Below, one piece after another: positions 9,235-19,363 of a DNA stretch of 64,000 bases. Each line of letters starts with the position of its first letter. Positions within the stretch are counted from its first letter, which is position 1. The notes beneath the pieces are model-generated. The model was not told the DNA's origin. It was given only the letters and a program-made list of their open reading frames with translations, and did no database searches. The stretch spans positions 248,001-312,000 of the forward strand of contig NZ_BDOQ01000002.1 of assembly GCF_003112435.1 (NCBI RefSeq), in the 5' to 3' direction. The position numbers were made by a program, and so were the translations under genes. Origin of the DNA: Novimethylophilus kurashikiensis (GTDB taxonomy: Bacteria > Pseudomonadota > Gammaproteobacteria > Burkholderiales > Methylophilaceae).

Positions 9235-10098
9235 TCAAGCGGGGTGGTCGATGAGTTGATGGTAGCACGACAATCTGCCCGTGGTCACAGCACCGGCCTC
9301 GATGGCTTCGTGCACGGCGCAGCCGGGTTCGCTGCGGTGGCGGCAGTCGCTGAATCGGCATTTGCCCAGGTAGGGGCGGAACTCCAGGAATGCATATTCG
9401 ATTTGGTCCGGTGTGATGTGGGCCAAGCCGAATTCCTGCAAGCCAGGGGAATCGATCAGCTGACTTGCCGCGTCGAGATGATAGAGCCGCGCGGCCGTCG
9501 TCGTGTGCTTGCCGCTGTCGAGCGCGGAGGAAATCTCGCCGGTCCTGGCCTGGGCATCGGGCAGCAACGCATTCACGATGGTCGATTTGCCCATGCCCGA
9601 TTGCCCGACCAATACGCTGGTTTGGCCGTGTAGATGAGGGAGCAACGGTGCAATGTCCTGCTTGGCTGAGAGCGGGAGAACTTCGTAGCCCAGACGCTGG
9701 TAGAGCGACAAGCGAGCCATGGCTTCAGCGCTTTCCGGCAAGTCGGCCTTGTTGAGCACGATCAGCGGCCGGATGCCTTCGGATTCGGCGGCGACCAGGC
9801 AACGGTCTACCAGCTCAGGATAAAAGCTGGGCTTGGCCGCTAGGACGATCACGATTTGGGTGACGTTTGCTGCCAGCAGCTTTTTGCGGAATTCATTGCT
9901 GCGATAGAGTAGGCTGGAGCGCGGCAGGAAGTTTTCCACCACGCCTTCGCCTGGGCCGGTGGGTTTGATTTCCACTTTATCGCCGCAAGCGAGTTCGCTT
10001 TTCTTCCCGCGCGTCACACAACTGACGATGACGCCGTCGTGCAATTCGACGTCGTAGCGTTTGCCGTGCGCGGCAACGATCAGGCCGTGCTGCAGCAA
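9235..10098 (-). CDS. rsgA: Ribosome small subunit-dependent GTPase A
   Basis: Circularly permuted GTPase that assists late 30S maturation and releases RbfA. An N-terminal OB fold is followed by GTPase motifs in permuted order: G4 NKADLP, then G1 GQSGMGKSTIVN, G2/G3 region TTTAARLY and DSPGLQEFG. The C-terminal zinc finger is CRFSDCRHRSEPGC. Length 287 aa is normal. The start ATG at 10098 abuts the stop of the upstream cytochrome gene, indicating an operon with the cytochrome and the M48 protease. Confidence 0.95.
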   Translation of the reverse strand: MLQHGLIVAAHGKRYDVELHDGVIVSCVTRGKKSELACGDKVEIKPTGPGEGVVENFLPRSSLLYRSNEFRKKLLAANVTQIVIVLAAKPSFYPELVDRCLVAAESEGIRPLIVLNKADLPESAEAMARLSLYQRLGYEVLPLSAKQDIAPLLPHLHGQTSVLVGQSGMGKSTIVNALLPDAQARTGEISSALDSGKHTTTAARLYHLDAASQLIDSPGLQEFGLAHITPDQIEYAFLEFRPYLGKCRFSDCRHRSEPGCAVHEAIEAGAVTTGRLSCYHQLIDHPA

Positions 10099-10413
10099 TT
10101 ATTTAAAATGGTAGTAGGTTTGATTGAGGTAGGCCGCGACGTGCATTTCTTCATCCTCGAACCACTTGAGGTTGAGGTTGGTTTCGCAGGTGCGGATGCG
10201 GGCCAACAAACCCTTGGCGTCTTTGACGATACGATCCTCGCGCGTGTACACCGACGAACCATCGCCGCCGAAACTCGATACATGGCATGAGGTGCAGTTT
10301 TGCTGCACCATCTTCTTGCCGATTTTTGCATCGCCTGCGGCAAAAGGGTCGGCGTGGGCCGATAAGGAGGCCAGTAGTAATGCCAGCAGGGCGAAGCGAG
10401 TGTTTTTTATCAT
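10099..10413 (-). CDS. Small periplasmic monohaem cytochrome c-like protein
   Basis: A 104-aa protein with a signal peptide (MIKNTRFALLALLLASLSAHA) followed by a single haem-attachment motif CTSCH at residues 40-44. There is no obvious downstream Met ligand in the usual position apart from EEMHVAAYLN, so the distal ligand is uncertain. The ATG at 10413 overlaps the stop of the M48 protease gene by 4 bp; a longer in-frame extension to 10740 lies inside the protease gene and is rejected. Role in electron transfer is inferred; the redox partner is unknown. Confidence 0.85.
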   Translation of the reverse strand: MIKNTRFALLALLLASLSAHADPFAAGDAKIGKKMVQQNCTSCHVSSFGGDGSSVYTREDRIVKDAKGLLARIRTCETNLNLKWFEDEEMHVAAYLNQTYYHFK

Positions 10414-11660
10414 GCGGCCGCCAATTTTTCCAGGTGAGCCACGCGAATGCTCGCGGGCGGGTGGGAATCGTAAAACGCCGAATGCAGAGGGTCGGGCGTC
10501 AGCGTAGACGCGTTGTCGCGATACAGCTTGACCAAGGCCTCGACCAGATGACGAGCGCTGCTGTGCTGGGCGGCGTATTCGTCGGCCTCGAATTCGTTGC
10601 TGCGGGCAAAGGCGGCAAACACCGGGCGCAGCAGGAAGGTAAGCACCGGGCTTACTAGCAGCAGGAGCAGCAGCGCCATGTGGTCGCTCGGCGTTTGCAC
10701 GCCGAGGCCGGTGTAGAACCAGTCGGTCTGCTTGAGCCAACCCAGTAACGCCAGCCCGGCGAAGCTCACAGCGAACATCATGACGATGCGCTTGATGACG
10801 TGGCGACGTTTGAAATGCCCCAACTCGTGCGCCAGCACGGCCTCGATTTCGTCTTCGTCCAGGCGTTCCAGCAAGGTGTCGAAAAACACCACGCGCTTGT
10901 TGGCGCCGAAGCCGGTGAAATAGGCGTTACCGTGGCTGCTGCGACGCGAGCCGTCCATGACGAACAAACCCTGAGATTTGAATCCGCATTTGGCGAGCAG
11001 GGTTTCGATGCGCGACTTCAGCGCGGCATCGGTCAGCGGCGAGAATTTATTGAACAGCGGCGCGATGAAGGTGGGGTAAATTGCCAGTACGAGCAGGTTG
11101 AATACCGCCCATACGCACCACAGCCACAGCCACCAGTAGTTGCCCGCGGATTTCATCAGCCAAAGCGCGGCGAACAACAGTGGCAGCCCCATGACAAGGC
11201 CCACGATGGCGTTCTTGACCAGATCCTGGAAAAACATCGCCGGCGTCATTTTGTTGAAGCCGAAGCGCTGGTCGATGGTGAAGGTCTTGTAATAATCGAA
11301 CGGGATTTCTGCAATGCTAGTGATCAATACTGCGGAGAGAATCACTGCTACACCTGCAAGCATGGGATGAGAGGCGACGGCGCCTTGCCAAAACGTATCG
11401 ATGGCTTGTAGCCCGCCACCCAGGGTCAACAACAGGAGCACGACGGCGCTGGTGGCAGTTTCTTTCAAATTCAGCCGGGATTTTGCAACGCTGTAGTCGG
11501 CCGCTTTTTGATGCGAGTCCAGGGTGATGTCCTGAGCGAACGCGCTAGGTACCGCATTGCGATGCGCCAGCACATGCGCGATTTGTCGACGCCCCAGCCA
11601 TTGCTGCATGAAAACGGTGACGGCGAGAAGGGCGATAAATAGGGCTGTGAAGGCGGTCAT
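10410..11660 (-). CDS. M48 family metalloprotease (Ste24/CAAX protease-like)
   Basis: Integral inner-membrane zinc protease of 416 aa with several hydrophobic helices, the zinc motif HELGH in LAHELGHFKRRH, and a downstream zinc ligand in NEFEADEYAA. The N-terminal part resembles the peptidase_M48_N domain of Ste24-type proteins (ITSIAEIPFDYYKTFTIDQRFGFNKMT). Bacterial members are thought to take part in membrane protein quality control; no isoprenylated substrate is expected. First gene of a three-gene minus-strand set with the cytochrome and rsgA. Confidence 0.92.
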   Translation of the reverse strand: MTAFTALFIALLAVTVFMQQWLGRRQIAHVLAHRNAVPSAFAQDITLDSHQKAADYSVAKSRLNLKETATSAVVLLLLTLGGGLQAIDTFWQGAVASHPMLAGVAVILSAVLITSIAEIPFDYYKTFTIDQRFGFNKMTPAMFFQDLVKNAIVGLVMGLPLLFAALWLMKSAGNYWWLWLWCVWAVFNLLVLAIYPTFIAPLFNKFSPLTDAALKSRIETLLAKCGFKSQGLFVMDGSRRSSHGNAYFTGFGANKRVVFFDTLLERLDEDEIEAVLAHELGHFKRRHVIKRIVMMFAVSFAGLALLGWLKQTDWFYTGLGVQTPSDHMALLLLLLVSPVLTFLLRPVFAAFARSNEFEADEYAAQHSSARHLVEALVKLYRDNASTLTPDPLHSAFYDSHPPASIRVAHLEKLAAA

Positions 11661-11720
11661 GAGTTAATTTTGAGTTAAAATCTCAAGGATTTTGAATAAC
11701 AATCGCGGAGAAGGTTCATT

Positions 11721-12269
11721 ATGGCACAGGATAACGACAATCTGATATGGATCGACCTGGAGATGAGCGGCTTGCAGCCTGATTCCGACCGGATTCTGGA
11801 AATGGCGATCATCGTCACCGACGTCCATCTCAATACCATCGCCGAATCGCCTGTGCTGGTCGTGCACCAGTCCGATGAAGTGCTGGACGGCATGGATGCC
11901 TGGAATAAAGGCACGCATGGCAAGTCCGGCTTGATCGACAAGGTCAAGGCTTCTACCCTGACCGAAGCCGAAGCCGAAGCGCAGATGATCGAATTCCTGA
12001 AGCAGTACGTACCTGCGAGCAAGTCTCCTATGTGCGGTAATTCCATCTGTCAGGATCGACGCTTCCTGGCGCGCTACATGCCCAAGCTCGAGGCCTATTT
12101 TCACTACCGCAACCTAGACGTGAGCGTATTCAAGGAACTGGCCCGCCGCTGGCGCCCCAAGCTCTACGACGGCTTCAAGAAGGCTAGCAGCCATACGGCA
12201 ATGGCCGATATCCTCGAATCCATCGAAGAACTCAAGTACTACCGCGAGCATTTTCTCCGCATGGAATAA
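11721..12269 (+). CDS. orn: Oligoribonuclease
   Basis: 3'-5' exoribonuclease that clears 2-5 nt RNA and degrades pGpG, thereby completing c-di-GMP turnover. A DEDDh protein of 182 aa: [38 protein letters not shown], and the catalytic His near SSHTAMADI. It stands alone, divergent from the M48 protease. Functionally it links to the diguanylate cyclase at 23-25 kb only through c-di-GMP turnover. Confidence 0.96.
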   Translation: MAQDNDNLIWIDLEMSGLQPDSDRILEMAIIVTDVHLNTIAESPVLVVHQSDEVLDGMDAWNKGTHGKSGLIDKVKASTLTEAEAEAQMIEFLKQYVPASKSPMCGNSICQDRRFLARYMPKLEAYFHYRNLDVSVFKELARRWRPKLYDGFKKASSHTAMADILESIEELKYYREHFLRME

Positions 12270-12335
12270 CCTTAATGTGGGTTAAGCGACGGAGCGCAGC
12301 CGCGAACTCAACCACACTCCAGGCAGGAGGTGGTC

Positions 12336-14891
12336 ATGAAAAGCGGCAATATGTTCTCCATCGAGGTGGTTCCCGCCATACCGCGCAAGCTCTCCCGGTT
12401 GGAAGAGCTTGCGGGCAACCTCTGGTATAGCTGGGACCGCCCCACACGCAGCCTCTTCGCCCAGCTGCATCCCAAGCTATGGTCTGTCGTCGGGCATAAT
12501 CCCAAGGTATTTCTCCGGCGTGTCGATGAGCAGCGGCTGCAAGATGCCGCTGAGAATCCGGCCTTTCTTATCCAGTACCACCGCGTGCTGGCCTCCTACG
12601 ATAGCTACCAAAACGCGCCGCCCATGCTGGAAGGGCAGGAGCCCTACCCCAAGGGCGAGCTGATCGCTTATTTCTGCGCCGAATTCGGCCTGCACGAAAG
12701 TTTCCCTATCTATTCGGGCGGCTTGGGCATATTGGCCGGAGATCACTGCAAGGCGGCGAGTGATCTCAACCTGCCGTTTGTGGCGGTCGGTTTTCTCTAC
12801 CGGCAAGGTTATTTCACCCAACAGATCGATGCCGACGGCAATCAGGTGGTGCATTACGTAGCTGCCGATTTCGACGATCTGCCTGTGGTGCCTGCCATGA
12901 CTCCCGATGGCAGGGAGGCTCAAGTTTCAGTGGAATTGCCTGGACGGGAAGTGCATGCCAAGGTGTGGCAGGCACGTGTCGGCCATATCTCGCTCTACTT
13001 GCTCGATACCGATCTGGAGATCAATTCAGAGGCCGATCGCAATATCACCTACCAACTCTACGGCGGCGACCGCCACATGCGAATCCAGCAGGAAATCCTG
13101 CTCGGGGTTGGCGGGGCGAGAGCGCTGGAGGCAGTTGGTCAAACACCTACGGTATGGCACATCAACGAAGGCCATGCGGCTTTCCTGGTGCTCGAACGTA
13201 TCCGTAAATTGGTGGCAGAAGGGCTTGATTTTGCTGCTGCGCTGGAGGCGGTCGCGGCGAACACGGTGTTCACCACCCACACGCCAGTCCCTGCCGGTCA
13301 CGATCATTTCGATTACGAAATGGTCATGGAATATTTCAACCATTTCTGGCCGCAGTTGAATGTCGATGCCGAACGTTTTTTCGACCTGGGGCGCGATCCG
13401 GACAATCATCACGTGTTTAACATGACCTCCCTCGCAGTACGCGGGTCGCGCTACCAGAACGGGGTGTCGCGAATTCACGGCCAGGTTTCGTCGGGAATCT
13501 GCCGCAAGCTGTGGCCGCAAATCGATCCCGAAGACAACCCGATGGACTACATCACCAATGGGGTGCATGTGCCGACGTTTTTAGCTCTGGAATGGGCAGA
13601 GCTGTTCGACCGGCATTTGGGCGGCGAATGGCGTAACCACCTGCACGACCCGGAGTTCTGGGAGCGCATCGACGATATTCCTGACCAGCAATTTTGGAGC
13701 GTACGGCTATCGCTCAAGATGCAACTGCTCTACAGCATCTGTCATCGGCTTTCGGCCCAGCACGCCCGCAACCACGGCAGCGAAGCCCACCTGGATCGTC
13801 TGCTCAAGTATTGCGATACCGATAACCCCAACGTGCTGACCATAGGCTTTGCGCGACGTTTTGCGACCTACAAGCGCGCCAATCTACTGTTCCAGAATCT
13901 CGACTGGCTGCGAGAGATCACGAGCGGCAAGGAAAGGCCGGTACTCTTCATCTTTGCCGGTAAAGCGCACCCGGCCGATGCGCCAGGTCACGACTTGATC
14001 CGCGAGGTGCATCGCGTGGCGAACATGCCGGAATTCGAAGGCAAGGTGTTGCTGGTCGAGGGGTATGATTTGGGGTTGGCCAGGCGATTGGTTGCAGGGG
14101 CGGATGTCTGGCTCAATACGCCGGTTTACCCCATGGAGGCCTCAGGAACTTCCGGCATGAAGGCGGGCATCAACGGGACCTTGAATCTGTCGGTGCTGGA
14201 TGGCTGGTGGGGCGAGGGGTATGACGGGAGCAACGGCTGGGCCATCAAGCCCGCGCCGGACCATTTCGACGATGCGGCCAAGTATCGGGAAGATGCGCGA
14301 ACGCTGTATGAGATCTTGCAGGACCGCGTAATGCCGGCGTTCTACAGCCAGAACAAGATGGGATATTCGCCGCAGTGGGTGCGGATGGCCAAGCGCTCAA
14401 TGGCGACGATTATTCCGCGCTTTAGCGCAACGCGGCAGGTGCGGGAGTATGTCAGTAAGTTTTATCTGCCAGCCGGACGGCAAGGAGCTCGGTATGCCGA
14501 TAAAGGCTTTGTCGCCGCCAAGACGCTGGCCGCCTGGAAGGCGCACGTGCTGGAACACTGGAGCGGTGTTTCCATGCGGCAAGTGGAGATGCCGCCTAAG
14601 CGCATCGGGTTCGGTCGTACCGTACGCATCGAGGTTGCCGTGCATTTGGGCGGACTGAAGGCCGAGGATATCCGGGTGGAATTGCTGCTGGCACGTACTT
14701 CGCAAATCAAGACCAGCACCAATCCAGTGCCGTTTCTGTTCGAATGCAAGCAAGTGTTGGATAACGAGCACCTGTTCGTGCTCGAAATGCAGCCCGAGCT
14801 GTGCGGCAAACTAAGCTATTTGATCCGTGCTTATCCTTACCATGAATTGCTCACACACCCGCATGAAATGGGCCTTATGGCCTGGTTGTGA
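12336..14891 (+). CDS. glgP: Alpha-glucan (glycogen) phosphorylase, DUF3417 type
   Basis: Releases glucose-1-phosphate from glycogen or maltodextrins using pyridoxal phosphate. A protein of 851 aa with an N-terminal DUF3417 region (LAGNLWYSWDRPTRSLF) typical of the short-type alpha-glucan phosphorylases; YSGGLGILAGDHCKAASDL, HINEGHAAFL, and RRFATYKRANLL follow, and the PLP-binding segment is in PMEASGTSGMKAGINGTLNLS. Start: ATG at 12336 with AGGAGG five bases upstream; a GTG at 12330 lies inside that Shine-Dalgarno. It converges on glgA and together they suggest glycogen storage and use. Confidence 0.93.
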   Translation: MKSGNMFSIEVVPAIPRKLSRLEELAGNLWYSWDRPTRSLFAQLHPKLWSVVGHNPKVFLRRVDEQRLQDAAENPAFLIQYHRVLASYDSYQNAPPMLEGQEPYPKGELIAYFCAEFGLHESFPIYSGGLGILAGDHCKAASDLNLPFVAVGFLYRQGYFTQQIDADGNQVVHYVAADFDDLPVVPAMTPDGREAQVSVELPGREVHAKVWQARVGHISLYLLDTDLEINSEADRNITYQLYGGDRHMRIQQEILLGVGGARALEAVGQTPTVWHINEGHAAFLVLERIRKLVAEGLDFAAALEAVAANTVFTTHTPVPAGHDHFDYEMVMEYFNHFWPQLNVDAERFFDLGRDPDNHHVFNMTSLAVRGSRYQNGVSRIHGQVSSGICRKLWPQIDPEDNPMDYITNGVHVPTFLALEWAELFDRHLGGEWRNHLHDPEFWERIDDIPDQQFWSVRLSLKMQLLYSICHRLSAQHARNHGSEAHLDRLLKYCDTDNPNVLTIGFARRFATYKRANLLFQNLDWLREITSGKERPVLFIFAGKAHPADAPGHDLIREVHRVANMPEFEGKVLLVEGYDLGLARRLVAGADVWLNTPVYPMEASGTSGMKAGINGTLNLSVLDGWWGEGYDGSNGWAIKPAPDHFDDAAKYREDARTLYEILQDRVMPAFYSQNKMGYSPQWVRMAKRSMATIIPRFSATRQVREYVSKFYLPAGRQGARYADKGFVAAKTLAAWKAHVLEHWSGVSMRQVEMPPKRIGFGRTVRIEVAVHLGGLKAEDIRVELLLARTSQIKTSTNPVPFLFECKQVLDNEHLFVLEMQPELCGKLSYLIRAYPYHELLTHPHEMGLMAWL

Positions 14892-14903
14892 GAAATTGAG
14901 GTA

Positions 14904-14927
14904 AAAAAAGGGGCGCTCGAGGCGCCC
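14904..14927 (-). terminator. Intrinsic terminator for glgA
   Basis: On the minus strand a 6-bp GC stem (GGGCGC with GCGCCC, 5-nt loop) is followed directly by a run of seven T, just past the genes downstream end at 15012. On the plus strand the stem lacks a T-run, so it primarily serves glgA. Confidence 0.8.
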
Positions 14928-15011
14928 TTGAGGGAGGAGATGGGCTAGGAGATAGCCTGCTGAGTCTTAAGCAGTATCCATGCCATCTTTTTCTCCCGTT
15001 TTTGGCTGAGG

Positions 15012-16454
15012 CTAGAGGCCGCGATAGATATCCAGATATTTTTTGGCACTGGGCGTCCAGCTGAAATCCTGCTTCATGCCGTTGTGCTGCAATTGCGCCC
15101 AGGATTTGCGGTCGTGGAAGAGCGCAATGGCACGGCGAATAGCGGCCATGAATTCTTGCTCATTGGCATTTTCGAAGACGAAACCCGTGGCCTTGCCGGC
15201 CTTGAGCGCGCCTTCGTCGGTATCCTGAACCGAATCGGCCAACCCGCCTGTACGCCGCACTACCGGCGGTGTTCCGTAAGCCAGGCCGTACATCTGGTTG
15301 AGACCACACGGCTCAAAGCGCGAGGGCATGAGAAAAATATCCGAACTCGCCATGATCTGGTGCGACAACCCTTCGTTGTAACCAATCGTCGCGCTCATGC
15401 GGCCTGGATAGGCCTTGCTAAGCTGGGTGTAGCCGTGTTCCAGCCAGGCATCCCCGCTGCCCAGTAGGGCGATCTGGGCGCCTTCGTGGATAAGCGTGGT
15501 TGCGATATTGAGCAATAAGTCCAAGCCCTTCTGGCTCGCCAATCGGCTGACCACGGAGAGCAGGGGCGCATTCGCGTCCACATCCAATCCCAGACGATTT
15601 TGCAGCGCTTCCTTGTTGGCGCTTTTTTCCGCAAGACGTGACGCATCGTAATTGCAGATCAGGTGCGGATCTATCGAAGGGTTCCATTCATCCGTATCGA
15701 TGCCGTTCAGGATGCCGTGCAGGCGTTGAGAACGCGATTTCAGCAAGCCCTGCATGCCGCATCCGTAAGCTTCTGTCTGAATTTCCTCTGCGTAGGTGGG
15801 ACTGACTGTGATGATGGCATCCGAGTAATAGACCCCAGCCTTCAGGAATGACATCTGGTCGTAGTATTCCAGGCCATCTGTTTGGTAGCTTTGGGGCGGA
15901 AGGCCGAGCTTGCCGACCCACTCCGGGCCGTAGTTCCCCTGGTAAGCCAGGTTGTGGATTCCCAGCACCGTTTTGGCGCGGGTTGTTCTAAAAAAGTGCA
16001 GGATGGCGGGGGTCAGGCCGGTTTGCCAATCGTTGCAATGCACGATATCCGGCAGCCAATCCAAAGGGCTGAACCCTGAGCTCAGTACTGCGGCGACATG
16101 CGAGAGCACGCCGAAGCGCAGCGGGTTGTCGATCCAGTCTTTGCCGAAGGTGTCCTGATAAGGTCCGCCATCCCGTTGATACAGGCCAGCGTGGTCAACC
16201 ACATAGACCGGAACGCCGCTATCAGGCATTTCTCCTGCTAGTACGTTGACTGATCCCACTTGCGGAATGAAGTCCAGTTTCGTTAGGAAGGTGAGATTCT
16301 TCACCTTGGCCAGTACTTGCGGGTAGCCGGGGATCAAAAGGCGTGCGTCAACTTTCTGCCGCCGCAAAGCCGCAGGCAACGCGCCGGATACATCGGCAAG
16401 CCCTCCGGTTTTCACGAGAGGATAAGCTTCGGATGTTGCTACGAGGATGCGCAA
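15012..16454 (-). CDS. glgA: Glycogen synthase (ADP-glucose type)
   Basis: Elongates alpha-1,4-glucan chains from ADP-glucose. A GT5 family protein of 480 aa with the KTGGLADVSGALP donor-binding motif near residues 15-27, HCNDWQTGLTP, the GLDLLLN segment, and the C-terminal SRFEPCGLNQMYGLAYGTPPVVRRTGG catalytic region split over residues around 380-405. Translation begins at a TTG (16454) preceded seven bases upstream by GGAG, an unusual start that is well supported because MRILVATSEAYPL is the family N-terminus. Converges with glgP. Confidence 0.94.
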   Translation of the reverse strand: MRILVATSEAYPLVKTGGLADVSGALPAALRRQKVDARLLIPGYPQVLAKVKNLTFLTKLDFIPQVGSVNVLAGEMPDSGVPVYVVDHAGLYQRDGGPYQDTFGKDWIDNPLRFGVLSHVAAVLSSGFSPLDWLPDIVHCNDWQTGLTPAILHFFRTTRAKTVLGIHNLAYQGNYGPEWVGKLGLPPQSYQTDGLEYYDQMSFLKAGVYYSDAIITVSPTYAEEIQTEAYGCGMQGLLKSRSQRLHGILNGIDTDEWNPSIDPHLICNYDASRLAEKSANKEALQNRLGLDVDANAPLLSVVSRLASQKGLDLLLNIATTLIHEGAQIALLGSGDAWLEHGYTQLSKAYPGRMSATIGYNEGLSHQIMASSDIFLMPSRFEPCGLNQMYGLAYGTPPVVRRTGGLADSVQDTDEGALKAGKATGFVFENANEQEFMAAIRRAIALFHDRKSWAQLQHNGMKQDFSWTPSAKKYLDIYRGL

Positions 16455-16565
16455 AAGGACTCCGGAAGGTGTTGTTCTGTATAATGGCGGTATTTTTTGA
16501 TTCGATGATACCCGTTGCTTCCGCGGCTGGGCAAGGGTACCAATCCAAGCATTTTGGAGAGCTCC

Positions 16566-17477
16566 ATGAAGATTGGGATGGTAGGACTAGGCCGCATGGG
16601 CGGCAACATGGTGCGTCGCATGCGACGTGCCGGACTCGAGGTGGTGGGCTATAGTCGCGAGGCCGAAGTCAACCGTAAATTGGCTGATGAAACCGGCATG
16701 ATTCCGGCGGATTCGCTGAAAGATGTCGTTGCAAAGCTGGATGCGCCGCGCGTCGTCTGGCTCATGCTGCCGGCTGGTGAGGCTACCGATGCGGTGGCGG
16801 AACAGATGAAGCAGATGTTGCAGCCTGGGGATGTGTTGGTAGACGGCGGCAATTCGCACTACAAGGATTCGCAGCTGCGCGCCATCGAGATGAAGTCGGC
16901 CGGGCTGTCTTTTGTGGATGTGGGCACTTCAGGCGGTGTCTGGGGGCTTGCCAACGGCTATTCGCTGATGGTGGGCGGAGAGAAAGAGGCCGTTGCACAT
17001 GTGCAGCCTTTCCTTGAAGCACTGGCGCCTGCGCCCGATCAAGGGTGGCTGCATTGCGGCCCTAATGGTGCCGGCCATTTCACCAAGATGGTTCATAACG
17101 GCATCGAGTACGGCATGATGCAGGCGTATGCCGAGGGCTTCGCCCTGATGAAGGGTAAAACAGAATTCGATATGGATCTGGCTGCCATCGCCGAAGTGTG
17201 GCGCAACGGCAGTGTAGTGCGTAGCTGGCTGCTCGACCTGACGGCAGATTTTCTGTCCAAGGATCAGCAGCTGGATGCGATCGAACCATTCGTCACCGAT
17301 TCCGGGGAGGGACGTTGGACGGTGATCGAATCCGTGGAGCAGGGGATGCCTGCCCCAGTCATGGCGACGGCTTTAATGGCCAGATTCGCCAGCCGGGGTG
17401 AGGGTGATTTCGCCAGCAGGATGCTGGCAATGATGCGCAATGGCTTTGGGGGCCATGCAGTAAAACAACGAGGTTAA
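16566..17477 (+). CDS. gnd: 6-phosphogluconate dehydrogenase, decarboxylating (short YqeC/GndA type)
   Basis: Oxidative decarboxylation of 6-phosphogluconate to ribulose-5-phosphate. At 303 aa it is the short form lacking the long C-terminal helical extension of E. coli Gnd. The NAD(P) motif is GLGRMGGNMVRR, then LVDGGNSHYKDS, FVDVGTSGGVWGL, and the substrate/catalytic segment GPNGAGHFTKMVHNGIEYG with Lys and Asn. Start is the ATG at 16566 with GGAGAG upstream. It is 3 bp from zwf; the two supply the oxidative pentose-phosphate branch. Confidence 0.94.
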   Translation: MKIGMVGLGRMGGNMVRRMRRAGLEVVGYSREAEVNRKLADETGMIPADSLKDVVAKLDAPRVVWLMLPAGEATDAVAEQMKQMLQPGDVLVDGGNSHYKDSQLRAIEMKSAGLSFVDVGTSGGVWGLANGYSLMVGGEKEAVAHVQPFLEALAPAPDQGWLHCGPNGAGHFTKMVHNGIEYGMMQAYAEGFALMKGKTEFDMDLAAIAEVWRNGSVVRSWLLDLTADFLSKDQQLDAIEPFVTDSGEGRWTVIESVEQGMPAPVMATALMARFASRGEGDFASRMLAMMRNGFGGHAVKQRG

Positions 17478-17480
17478 TTC

Positions 17481-18962
17481 ATGAGCAACGAAACGATTCC
17501 GGGCCCGTGCCATTTCGTCATTTTCGGCGCGACCGGCAACCTGGCAACCATCAAGCTGTTGCCTTCTCTCTACAATCTGGAAGTGGCAGGGCGTATTCCC
17601 GGCGACATGAGCATTCTCGCGCTCGGCCGCCAGGAATATACCCAGGAAGCCTGGCTGGAGCACCTCGACAAGGTGCTGCACGACAAGTTCGGCGACAAGG
17701 TCGATCCTGTCATTGCCGCCAAGTTCGCCAAGCGCTTCTCCTATCTTTCCGGCGACCTCCGCGAGGCTCAGTTCTACCAGCACCTTAAGGATCGTCTGGC
17801 CGAGAAGAAGGACGCAACCTGCAGCAACATCGTGTTCTATCTTTCGATCATCCCGAAAGACTTCAACACGGTCATCAATTACCTGGACGAATTCGGTTTT
17901 TCCAAACCGCGCGGCCTGCATCGCATCGTGGTCGAAAAGCCCTTCGGCACCGACCTCGAAACCGCGATGGAACTCAATCGTTCGCTGCACTCGCACTTCG
18001 ACGAAGAGCAGATTTACCGTATCGACCACTATCTGGGCAAGGAAACCGTGCAGAACTTGCTCGTGTTCCGTTTTGCCAACACGCTGATCGAGCCGTTGTG
18101 GAACCGCAACTTCATCAATCACGTGCAGATCACTGTGGCTGAAGATCTCGGTATCGGCACCCGCGCCGACTATTATGATAAATCCGGCGGCGCAATGCGC
18201 GACATGCTGCAGAACCACTTGATGCAGCTGTTGACCGTCGTGGCGATGGAACCGCCTGCTTCGATGGAAGCCGACGCGGTACGCGACGAAAAGGTCAAGG
18301 TGCTGAAGTCACTGCGCATCATTCCCGAGGACAAGGTTGCCGACAACGTGGTGCGCGCCCAATACACCGAAGGCACCTCCAAGGGCCAGCCGGTGCAAGG
18401 CTACATGCAGGAACAAGGCGTGGCCGAGGATTCGAGCACTGAAACCTTCGTCGCCGCCAAGTTCTACATCGACAACTGGCGCTGGCGCGGCGTGCCGTTC
18501 TACCTGCGCACCGGCAAGCGCTTGAGCAAGACTCAATCCACCATCGCGATTCGCTTCCGTCATCCGCCCCAGCATTTGTTCCACGAGGGCGACCTGGAAG
18601 AGATCGAACCGAATTGGATCTACCTGGCGCTGCAGCCGACCGAGGACATGCACATGGAAATGCACGTGCGTGCACCGGGTCTCGGTATGCAAACCCGCAT
18701 GGTGTCGCTCAACGCATCCTATCGCCAAGCAGACGAGAAGCCGTTGGAAGCCTACCAGGCATTGCTGCTCGACGTGATCCGCGGCGACAAGACCTTGTTC
18801 ATCCGCTTCGATGAAGTGGAATGGGCATGGCGCGTGGTCGATTCGATCCAGAAGGCCTGGATCAAGGACAAGTCCGATCTCAAGACTTATCCCGCTGGTT
18901 CGTGGGGCCCGGACACCGACAAGCTGTTCGATTGCCACGACCAGGAATGGCGCAACGACTAA
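17481..18962 (+). CDS. zwf: Glucose-6-phosphate 1-dehydrogenase
   Basis: First step of the oxidative pentose-phosphate or Entner-Doudoroff route, yielding NADPH. A 493-aa protein with nucleotide motif [22 protein letters not shown], and the catalytic [26 protein letters not shown] follows. The gene runs directly after gnd with a 3-bp gap and is presumably co-transcribed. A long antisense ORF over this gene is a codon-bias shadow. Confidence 0.97.
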   Translation: MSNETIPGPCHFVIFGATGNLATIKLLPSLYNLEVAGRIPGDMSILALGRQEYTQEAWLEHLDKVLHDKFGDKVDPVIAAKFAKRFSYLSGDLREAQFYQHLKDRLAEKKDATCSNIVFYLSIIPKDFNTVINYLDEFGFSKPRGLHRIVVEKPFGTDLETAMELNRSLHSHFDEEQIYRIDHYLGKETVQNLLVFRFANTLIEPLWNRNFINHVQITVAEDLGIGTRADYYDKSGGAMRDMLQNHLMQLLTVVAMEPPASMEADAVRDEKVKVLKSLRIIPEDKVADNVVRAQYTEGTSKGQPVQGYMQEQGVAEDSSTETFVAAKFYIDNWRWRGVPFYLRTGKRLSKTQSTIAIRFRHPPQHLFHEGDLEEIEPNWIYLALQPTEDMHMEMHVRAPGLGMQTRMVSLNASYRQADEKPLEAYQALLLDVIRGDKTLFIRFDEVEWAWRVVDSIQKAWIKDKSDLKTYPAGSWGPDTDKLFDCHDQEWRND

Positions 18963-18974
18963 TCGTTCGCTGAC

Positions 18975-19358
18975 ATGGGATTCAGCAGCTTTGCCGCTGT
19001 CGGCATGGGGGCCGCTGCCGGTGCATGGATGCGCTGGTGGCTGGGCCTACTGCTGAATTCCTTCATTCCCACCTTGCCACTCGGCACGCTGGCAGCCAAT
19101 CTCATCGGCGGTTACGTCATGGGGCTGGCGCTCGGTGTGTTTTCTCACTACACCAGTCTTCCCGCCGAAGCCCGTTTGTTCGTCACCACGGGTTTCCTCG
19201 GCGGGCTGACCACGTTTTCCACCTTTTCCGCCGAAGCTGTTACATTGCTGATGCGCCAGCAGTTGTCCTGGGCCGCGGCACATATTGCATTGCACGTGAT
19301 CGGATCGCTGCTTATGACCATGCTGGGCATATTCACAATAAACCTGATCAAAGGATAA
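18975..19358 (+). CDS. crcB: Fluoride exporter CrcB/FluC
   Basis: Dual-topology fluoride channel of the inner membrane; 127 aa with four hydrophobic segments. Family motifs are GAAAGAWMRWW, LGTLAANLIGGYVMGL (with the conserved Asn), and TTGFLGGLTTFSTFSAEAV carrying the TTF/S pore residues. No fluoride riboswitch is apparent in the 12-bp gap after zwf. It is followed within 5 bp by a DUF190 gene, a common pairing. Confidence 0.93.
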   Translation: MGFSSFAAVGMGAAAGAWMRWWLGLLLNSFIPTLPLGTLAANLIGGYVMGLALGVFSHYTSLPAEARLFVTTGFLGGLTTFSTFSAEAVTLLMRQQLSWAAAHIALHVIGSLLMTMLGIFTINLIKG

Positions 19359-19363
19359 GAAGA

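Noticed and set aside
10414-10740. N-terminal extension of the cytochrome c gene
   Set aside because: Lies wholly inside the M48 protease gene and would remove the signal peptide from the N-terminus.
17373-18218. 281-codon minus-strand ORF antisense to gnd/zwf
   Set aside because: Shadow of GC-rich codon usage in two confidently identified genes; no family signature.
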